Assembly (NCBI GenBank): GCA_002352705.1
Contig: DEIW01000075.1
Location: 3,347 to 9,168, forward strand
Length of the DNA stretch: 5,822 nucleotides
Direction of reading: 5' to 3'
Source of the DNA: Bacteroidales bacterium UBA2764
GTDB taxonomy: Bacteria > Bacteroidota > Bacteroidia > Bacteroidales > Paludibacteraceae
The position numbers were made by a program, and so were the translations under genes. Below, piece after piece: positions 1 through 5,822 of this stretch (the stretch's first letter is position 1; each line of letters starts with the position of its first letter). A model generated the notes under the pieces. The model was not told where the DNA came from and searched no databases. It saw only the letters and a list, made by a program, of their open reading frames with translations.

Positions 1-1
1 C

Positions 2-1357
2 CCGGACAAGCCGGAAAATGCGACCGTTAAGTTTGAGATGACGATAGCCCTGTCAGCCCGCGAAGCGATGGACGTATGTATCGCCATCGGCACATCGGTG
101 AGCACGGTGCATGTAGGAGCCGGCGAGACGGTTCTATATGAAGTGCCCCGTACGATGACGAAACAAATATATCTTTTTGAGAGCGAGCAAGCCGGAAAGA
201 CGGGTGTACACGTATATGCCGCCCCCACAAGTCCGGAGAACAAGAAGAAAGTATTCTCATGTGCGCTGTACAACCGTGCCGGCGACTCTCCGGTGACCTC
301 CCGCGACGCAGCGCTGGTGCTCCCTACCCGGTTCTTAGGCAAGGAATATATCGTACAGACCTATCCTGAAGATGTCTATTCCACTGAGTTTGCCATCATT
401 GCTACAGAAGACAACACGAACGTGATTATCACCCCCACTTTCGATACCGACGGCGGGAAAGCCAAAGGGAGTGAGTTTACCGTACCGCTTCAAAAAGGGC
501 AAGCCTATCTCATTGCTTCCAAGCGACGCGAGGAAGGCAGCACGGACTACCTGGCGGATATGAGCGGAACTACCATCTGCTCGGACCGTCCCATAGCCGT
601 GTTTAACGGCAACCAACAAATCGGTATCCCCAACATAGAAGGTTATTCGCAGGATTTCATGGTAGAACAAGCTATTCCGATCCAATATTGGGGAACAGAA
701 TTCTATCTGTCCACTCTGACCAACACCCTGTCAAATATCGCTTATGTCACCGCTCTGGAAAACGGAACGGAAGTCACGGTTTCCCTCTATAACTCCAAGA
801 CCGGTAATACCACCACGCTGAATTACACCCTTAACCGCGGCGAGACGTTGGACCCGATCGGTCTGAACAGCGACACGCGTAAGGAAGTGGTGATTAAAAC
901 CAGCCATCCTGTCACCTGCCTCGTTTATACAACCACTGCGGCAGAGAACAAGATATGCGAGGACACCGGTCTGTCGTCCGAATGCTATATCTACGGCGAT
1001 CCGGCAAACGCCCTTATGCCGTCTTGGAATCTGAAGACCCGATCCATGAATTTTTTCACGAAGGAGCTGGATCCCCAGAAGACAAACGGTCATGAGACGC
1101 CGCAGCATTTCTACGCCTATGTAGTCACCAAGACCAGCGATATAAGCAAATTCACGTTGAACGGGGTCTCCGTTCCCGGCTCCGCTTTCAAGTCCTTCGA
1201 GGCAAATAACAGCATGTCTTTCGCCCACTTGGAATTACCGGCTGCAACGACCTCAACTTACAACCTCCTGGAGACAACAGGCGAAGGATTTATAGGTATG
1301 GTTTATGCGCTGACGGGAGCCCAGGGCTATTTCTATACGCTCGGTTTCGAGCCTCCC
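2..1357 (+). other. IgGFc-binding-type N-terminal domain (residues about 1-452)
   Basis: The region matches the pattern I know for the IgGFc-binding protein N-terminal family, found in the mucus protein FCGBP and in many Bacteroidota surface proteins. Landmarks are 'LPTRFLGKEYIVQTY' (residues 107-121), 'ATEDNTNVIITPT' (134-146), 'LQKGQAYLI' (163-171), 'DMSGTTICSDRPIAVFNGN' (186-204), and 'EQAIPIQYWGTEFYLSTL' (222-239). A second pass follows with 'ALENGTEVTV' (251-260) and 'SHPVTCLVY' (301-309). The C-terminal part, ending near 'GYFYTLGFEPP' (442-452), has the usual closing pattern of a short strand-rich segment around 'FTLNGVSVPG'. Cysteines are at 26, 87, 193, 306, 319 and 328. In FCGBP this domain is tied to IgG Fc binding, but bacterial members have no settled ligand, so Fc binding must not be assumed here. 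The N-terminal edge of the domain probably lies slightly upstream of the window. Confidence 0.8.
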
Positions 1358-4300
1358 TACTACGGCGATTCGCTGTATATCACCAATTCCGACGAGGTAG
1401 TGATGTCCAGGGCCTCGTATGATTTGGACAGCCTTGACGGTCACGGTTGGTACCAGCGCCAATGGGACGAATGGGTAGAAGGCAAAGAGCAGTTGGACAC
1501 AGCCGTAGTATGCGACAGTTCATGGGTAAGATGGGCTATTGAAGTTCCTATAGAGAAACCCGTCACCCAGATTGAATGGTTGCTCTACGATGTGACGGAC
1601 GGCAAACGTCCGGGAACCGGTTCTATAGAGGCACAGACCACTCAGACCGCCGTTACAGGACAAGCCAAGTACAGATGGGAAAACCGGTTTATCCTACCGG
1701 AGGAAGAGCCTTCTTCCAGACACCAGTTCTTCGAGTATGAGCTCCAAGCTATCCTCCACCGCGACCGTATGATGTGCAGCGGAGAGGACACGGACACGCT
1801 GAAAACGACCGTGCGCGTAACTCGTATCTATAACGACACGCTCTTCCGCGTGCTGTGCGTAGGAGACACCTTGCATTTCTTCTACGACAGTCTGTATAAC
1901 CAGGCCGACCTCAGTCTGTCTCGTTCTGACTCGGCAGCTACGAAGTTTGCCGGTGTCAAGAAAGGTCAGGGCGACAAGTATATCGAACCATGGGTCTATC
2001 AGGTGGAGGTAGGCAAATACGACACCCTCTCCCGTCACTATCTCTCTCAGGCGGGTTGTGACTCTACGATGACGCTGGTGCTCTTTGTATGCGATACCTT
2101 CCAGTATTTCGACACTATTCACCTGTGCTCCAATCAGGACACGCTCTACCATGGAAAAAGGTACCGCGCAAGCGACTACTGGAAACCCCGCAGTAATCCC
2201 CGGCCGATCAAAGAGGACACCATAGACATCCAACTCTCTTTCACCACCAAAACCTGCGAATGTCAACTGGACCCGTCTATCAGCAAGTTCCGGGACAAGA
2301 ACGGCAGACCTTTCAACGGCTGCGACTCCACCTATCATCTGCATATGATATTACACCCCTCGTTCCTGATACAGGAATACGACACCGTGTGTCTGGACAA
2401 AAACGGGAAAGGATCATATACATGGCCTATCCAGTATGGGACGGATACCCGTGTTGTGACGCAAGACGAGGCGGTGTACAGCAAATCATTCGGAGCCAAG
2501 ACCCATGCCTTCGTTGATTCGCTATATACCCATTCCTGTCCGGAATGTAATCATGGCGTCCAGGGCTGTGACTCGTTTATCGTCAAGACCACTATCTTCC
2601 CTGATTCGTATTATTTTGAGGAAGATACGTCATGGTGCCAACTCAAATACGACCCCGTCAAACAGGACACCGTCCACCGTTATTTCGAATGGACCAACCA
2701 CCTTGACAAGAACGGCAAGGTACGTATCCTGCGCGAGAGCGGAGATTATTATGACAGTTGTACGACCACCCGTTACGGCTGCGACTCAATCTATCATATC
2801 CATATCGAATATAACGCTCCTCAGGAAATTTATATCCTCACGGACACCACCGTGTGCCAAAACCCGAACGACACAGTCTATTGGGTAGGGTTGCAGAACG
2901 ACACGATGGGTATCTTCCCCTTGAAAGAACCGGCAACCATCCGCCAATACGACGACTCTCGATGCGACACCGTGTATGCTATGCGTCTGAGAATTCTTCC
3001 GACGTATTTCTTTACCACCGAGGCACAGATATCCGAGGAGATGTCGTATCTCTGGACCGCCGGCGATACCATCTTCTTTTACGGAGCCAAGTATACAGGC
3101 GCGTTGAGCGACCATTACGAGAACCGCTTAGTGAACACCGGCATTATCAAAGACACCGCCTATATGAAGACTAAAACGGTGGACGGCTATGAATGCGACA
3201 GTACGCGTGCGTTGGTGTTGGAGGTAGGAAGCGTATACCGGTATACGACTAATGATTTCCTCTGTGCCACCCAGTATTCCTATCGTTGGAAAGGCTACGA
3301 CAAAGACGGCAATGAGTTCACCCGCAAGGTCATCACTGCGAACGAACTCCCCGCCCCCAACACCCATAAGACCTACGAGCAGAGTTTCACGACCTCATTA
3401 GGTTACGACTCCGTCTTCGTTTTGGATCTCTTCCGCGCACCGTCCTATAATCTTGACACCCTTATCGAGATATGCCAGGTTGACGAAGGTACGTTCGAAT
3501 GGGACGACCGCAAGGGACGCAATATCTATAACGAGCAAACGGGAGAGGAAGTTTCGTCTCTGGCGATACCTATCGATACTGAAGGCGATTTCTACTATCT
3601 GGACTATCTCCATACGGACTCTTTCGGGTGCGACAGTACATGGCGGTTACACCTGCATGTTTACCCGTACTACCATAAAGACACGGCTTTCTCCATCTGT
3701 CAGTTTGAGGAGTTCGTATGGCCGAACAACAACCAAGACTCTATACATGACAAGTATGACCGGCGAATAACCACCGTGCCTACAAATCATACGGGAGACT
3801 ATCATTATACCGTTTATCTACATTCCATCCACGGATGTGACTCTATATACCAACTTGACCTGCACATTGATAATGTCTATACACAACCGGTAGATACCAC
3901 TCAGAGAGTGATGTGCGACAATGACACTATTCATTTCTATGACCGGGTTCTCTATGGTGCCAAATACAAGAACAAACCGGCCGGTATAACCGGTATCAGT
4001 ATTCCCGGCAATGCACCGTATTTCCGTTTTGACACCACCTATACCGATCATACCATGCAGGGGTGCGACAGCGCTGTCGTTCATCGTATCACGATGTACC
4101 GCACCTATGAGTTCACCGAAGACAGCGCAACCTGCCAGACCGCGAGCGACAGACCGGAACCTTATTACACGTGGAAAAATCATGAACGCGTATGGGACGT
4201 CCAGCGCCAACGGTATATCATGGGCAATGAGATCCCCACGCGTGTGACGGGAAACACCACCTACACCTATATCGACTCTCTCAAAACACAGCAATGTGCG

Positions 4301-5821
4301 GTGCGTGACCAATACGGAGAGTGCGGATGCGACAGCGTGCATATCTTACGCCTACGGATTGACTCATCCTATTATTTCCGCGAACCGGTGAAGATATGCG
4401 ACTATGACTCCGTCACATGGCAGGGCAAACATTATGCCGGTCCGAAAGTCAAAAACCCTCTACCGGGGTATACGGTTCTCAAGGGCGACACCACCTATCG
4501 GGACACAGTCATCCATAGTACCATCCATGATTGCGACTCGATTTACTACCTGACGCTGCGGGTAGCTCCGAGTTACATAGACACGTTCCCGTTCCATGTG
4601 TGCGACAACGACTCCAGTGACTTTGCGCACGTATATGAGTTCCGGGACAAACAGGGGCACTATTTCCGTGACTCTCTGGAGTTCAACCCGACACCGACTT
4701 ACGTAGGCATACGGAAACATGACATCATCATCGACACGACCCACCTACTGCAAACGACAGAGGGATGCGACTCCCTGGTTACCTACCGCGTGATTGTACA
4801 TCCAACCTATCACTTCATAGAAGCCGACAAGGGTTGCGCAGGCTACGCTATCGAATGGCGCGGCGAGATTATCAATGGTACCGGTATCTATTTCGTACAT
4901 GAGACCACGGAGTCCGGATGTGACTCGGTCTTCGAGTTGGATTTCTATGTCAAGCCATTCAAGACGGTTCCAGTATATGACTATGTATGCGACAACCATA
5001 GTTATTACCACCGGGACACGGTAGGCGAGACTATTTTTGAAGAAGAGGTATGGCATCCCGGCGCTCCTATTCCCGACCCGGACAAAATTCCTTATATCAG
5101 CGTCCATTTCACAGGAGCCGACGGATGTGACTCTATTGTTTACCAATACCACCTGACGGTATGCAAGACTTATGAGTTTGAGACAGACACCAACGGTCTG
5201 TGCTTAGGCAAGCCTTTTGTCTATTCCTTTGAGTACGGGGGAGAGACAATCACCCACGTATGGAATACCACAGCCTATGAATATGACGTCAACCGTTATG
5301 TAGCGCCGTATGACACCACCTTCATCGACTCGCTGGCTACTACCATGGGCTGCGACTCCGTCTTTGTGCTCAACGCGCATGTGTTCCCGTCCTATCGTCA
5401 CACCTCCTATGACACCATATGCGCCAACGAGAGCTATACCTGGGCGGCAAGAGAGGACCGTCCGGACAGTATTATTGCGGACCTCACTCCGGGTATCTAC
5501 TACCTGAGGGACAGCTTCCTGACCGTGGACGGTTGTGACTCCATCTATGAGATGCAACTCTGCGTCAACCCGAATTATTTCGACTCGGACACCCTCACCC
5601 TTTGCGCAGACGAGACACTCCAATGGCGTGAACATTTCTACGAGCATATGGCGCCGGGTGAGTATTTCGAGGCGGACAACCTCACTTCTTCGTTAGGGTG
5701 CGACTCTATTTTCCATCTCTACCTCACGGTATTGGATACCACTTACGAAGTGAACTACGACTCGATATGTATCGGCGACACGCTCTTCGTCGGCGACCAT
5801 ATGTACACACAACCGGGCGAC
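2..5821 (+). CDS. Giant extracellular repeat protein with IgGFc-binding-type domain (partial at both ends)
   Basis: A single uninterrupted frame of 1,940 codons spans the window, so the full protein exceeds roughly 200 kDa. In order it holds an IgGFc-binding-type domain (residues about 1-452), an Ig/PKD-like linking region (about 453-609) and 18 complete plus one partial Cys-containing beta-type repeats (about 610-1940). Composition is rich in Asp, Thr, Tyr and Ser, typical of exported Bacteroidota surface proteins. No transmembrane segment or catalytic motif is visible. The start is outside the window: the first in-frame Met codons (bases 38 and 68) fall inside the first domain with nothing like a signal peptide after them. 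A signal peptide and a few tens of residues are expected upstream. A C-terminal anchoring or secretion domain (type IX sorting or gliding-associated type) may lie downstream, but that is unseen. The role as an adhesin or stalk protein is inferred. The coding call is near certain; the function is moderate to low confidence. Confidence 0.95.
1358..1828 (+). other. Linking region, possible degenerate Ig/PKD-like beta domain (residues about 453-609)
   Basis: Between the IgGFc-type domain and the repeats is a 157-residue region of alternating hydrophobic and polar residues. It contains 'VVCDSSWVRWAIEVP' (502-516), 'TQIEWLLYDVTDG' (522-534), and a late strand pattern 'FFEYELQAILHRDRMMC' (576-592) leading into 'DTLKTTVRV' (598-606). 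The order resembles a PKD-like bacterial Ig fold: an early strand with Cys, a 'W' followed by an Asp/Gly turn, then strands ending in a Cys. The classic PKD 'WDFGDG' signature is absent. C504 and C592 could form a disulfide bridging the sandwich, which is inferred. It might instead be a family-specific linker domain without a name. I see no reason to call it enzymatic. Confidence 0.45.
2093..2605 (+). repeat. Repeat units 2 and 3, enlarged and with extra cysteine pairs
   Basis: These two units (residues 698-786 and 787-868) have long stretches between their motif cysteines, 65 and 59 residues. Each inserted part adds two cysteines: C752 and C754 as a CxC in unit 2, and C846 and C849 as a 'CPEC' in unit 3, seven residues before the GCDS Cys. 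C697 also replaces the usual residue in the 'VxP' strand at the end of unit 1. The CxxC resembles a metal-binding or redox pair, but in an exported protein a structural disulfide is simpler. No partner His or further CxxC supports zinc binding. Confidence 0.6.
3002..3445 (+). repeat. Repeat units 6 and 7, each lacking one motif cysteine
   Basis: Unit 6 (residues 1001-1078) has Ser1011 (codon TCC, bases 3032-3034) where the '[IVL]C' cysteine is expected, but keeps C1065 in 'ECDS'. Unit 7 (residues 1079-1148) keeps C1088 but has Tyr1135 (TAC, bases 3404-3406) in 'GYDS'. Both alignments are anchored by the normal 23-residue spacing (C988 to S1011 and Y1135 to C1158). Either change is one base from TGC. 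The two remaining cysteines are 23 residues apart. Confidence 0.75.
4808..4957 (+). repeat. Repeat unit 14, the shortest in the array
   Basis: Residues 1603-1652 carry only 28 residues from C1612 to C1640, against 32-67 elsewhere. The unit reads as a minimal form: 'GCAGYAIEWRGEIINGTGIY' (1611-1630), a short turn, then 'GCDSVFELDFYV' (1639-1650). It is useful as the core template for the module: Cys, aromatic strand, turn, GxY strand, then GCDS strand. No truncation or frameshift is evident, because the 23-residue spacings on both sides are kept. Confidence 0.7.
5741..5821 (+). repeat. Repeat unit 19, cut by the end of the window
   Basis: The last 27 residues start with 'TYEVNYDSICIGDTLFVGD' (1914-1932) and end in 'MYTQPGD', the first half of another unit. 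Its C1923 keeps the 23-residue spacing from C1900. The 'ICxGDTLF' form is close to the usual Bacteroidota version of the motif. The GCDS half must lie beyond base 5822, so the array continues downstream. Confidence 0.8.
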
Positions 5822-5822
5822 T

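Larger units (their letters stand above)
1829..5821 (+). repeat. Array of 18 complete plus 1 partial 'IC...GCDSxxxLxLxVxP' protein repeats
   Basis: Each unit has an '[IVL]C' site, often followed by an aromatic strand such as 'YTW', 'IEW' or 'VTW', then a variable stretch, then GCDS, a short strand (xxxLxLxVxP) and 'P[ST]YxFxxDT' leading to the next unit. The '[IVL]C'/GCDS Cys pairs are 619/686, 709/774, 797/856, 879/927, 952/988, S1011/1065, 1088/Y1135, 1158/1210, 1233/1279, 1305/1355, 1378/1443, 1466/1511, 1534/1589, 1612/1640, 1663/1709, 1734/1784, 1807/1845 and 1868/1900. The last unit begins with 1923. Sequence variants of the second motif are RCDT (unit 5), ECDS (unit 6), GYDS (unit 7) and DCDS (unit 12). 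Such units recur in large Bacteroidota surface proteins and probably form beta-rich modules in a stalk; I know of no proven function. They are protein-level repeats: the DNA has diverged so far that long identical stretches are not evident. Confidence 0.88.

Noticed and set aside
38..70. In-frame ATG codons as a possible true start
   Set aside because: Both fall within the strand-rich start of the IgGFc-type domain, no signal peptide follows and no Bacteroidota promoter-like element precedes them. The start is more likely upstream of the window.
1694..2344. 216-codon open frame on the - strand
   Set aside because: It lies opposite the well-supported protein and its product shows no recognisable domain. 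Like other - strand frames here it carries the antisense image of the GCDS codons (a recurring V-[AT]-[AT]), which marks it as a shadow.
2537..2575. 'CPEC' plus GCDS as a zinc-binding or thioredoxin-like site
   Set aside because: There is no second CxxC or His pair and no thioredoxin fold context. A local structural disulfide in an exported beta repeat is simpler.
2505..2888. 127-codon + strand frame overlapping units 3-5
   Set aside because: It is in a different frame from the giant protein and is a low-complexity Ser/Thr/Arg string with no domain. The main frame continues through it with intact repeat motifs.
3818..4342. 174-codon open frame on the - strand
   Set aside because: It lies antisense to units 9-11 and has no recognisable family features or ribosome-binding context. 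The lack of stops follows from the composition of the sense gene.
5204..5647. 147-codon open frame on the - strand
   Set aside because: It contains 'DGVTTVHG', the exact antisense reading of the codons around the unit 17 GCDS motif, so it is a by-product of the repeat.
1829..5821. Diversity-generating retroelement target or phase-variable repeat tract
   Set aside because: No template repeat, reverse transcriptase, adenine-biased variable patch, or short homopolymer or tandem DNA tract is visible. The units differ throughout, including at synonymous sites.

Overview
The window lies inside one very long protein-coding gene. The + strand frame starting at base 2 has no stop codon through base 5821, giving 1,940 codons. 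It is open at both ends, so neither the true start nor the stop is present. No second gene, RNA gene, promoter, terminator, mobile element, CRISPR array or intergenic gap of any length is visible. Residue n below means the codon starting at base 2+3(n-1).

The protein looks like a giant secreted or cell-surface protein of a Bacteroidota bacterium, most likely order Bacteroidales. This rests on protein style: an IgGFc-binding-type N-terminal domain followed by a long run of divergent 'IC...GCDSxxxLxLxVxP' units, a pattern I associate with large exported Bacteroidota proteins. Base composition looks close to half G+C by eye, which does not fix a genus.

Layout: (1) residues about 1-452 form an IgGFc-binding-type domain built from four loosely similar beta-rich segments. 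(2) Residues about 453-609 form a linking region that looks like a degenerate Ig/PKD-like beta domain, with a possible C504/C592 pair. (3) Residues about 610-1940 form an array of 18 complete units and one cut by the window end. Each unit has a Cys in an '[IVL]C' motif and a Cys in a 'GCDS' motif. The distance from a GCDS Cys to the next '[IVL]C' position is exactly 23 residues in 15 of 18 cases, while the stretch from '[IVL]C' to GCDS varies from 28 to 67 residues.

The parts suggest a stalk-and-head extracellular protein. The IgGFc-type domain near the N-terminus could be the binding or structural head, and the repeat array a long cysteine-bearing beta-rich stalk. That role is inferred; no catalytic residues or known ligand motif were seen. 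I found no convincing new multi-gene system. The points worth attention are the fixed 23-residue block, neighbouring units that each lost one cysteine, extra cysteine pairs in the longest units, and codon evidence that the repeats are old.
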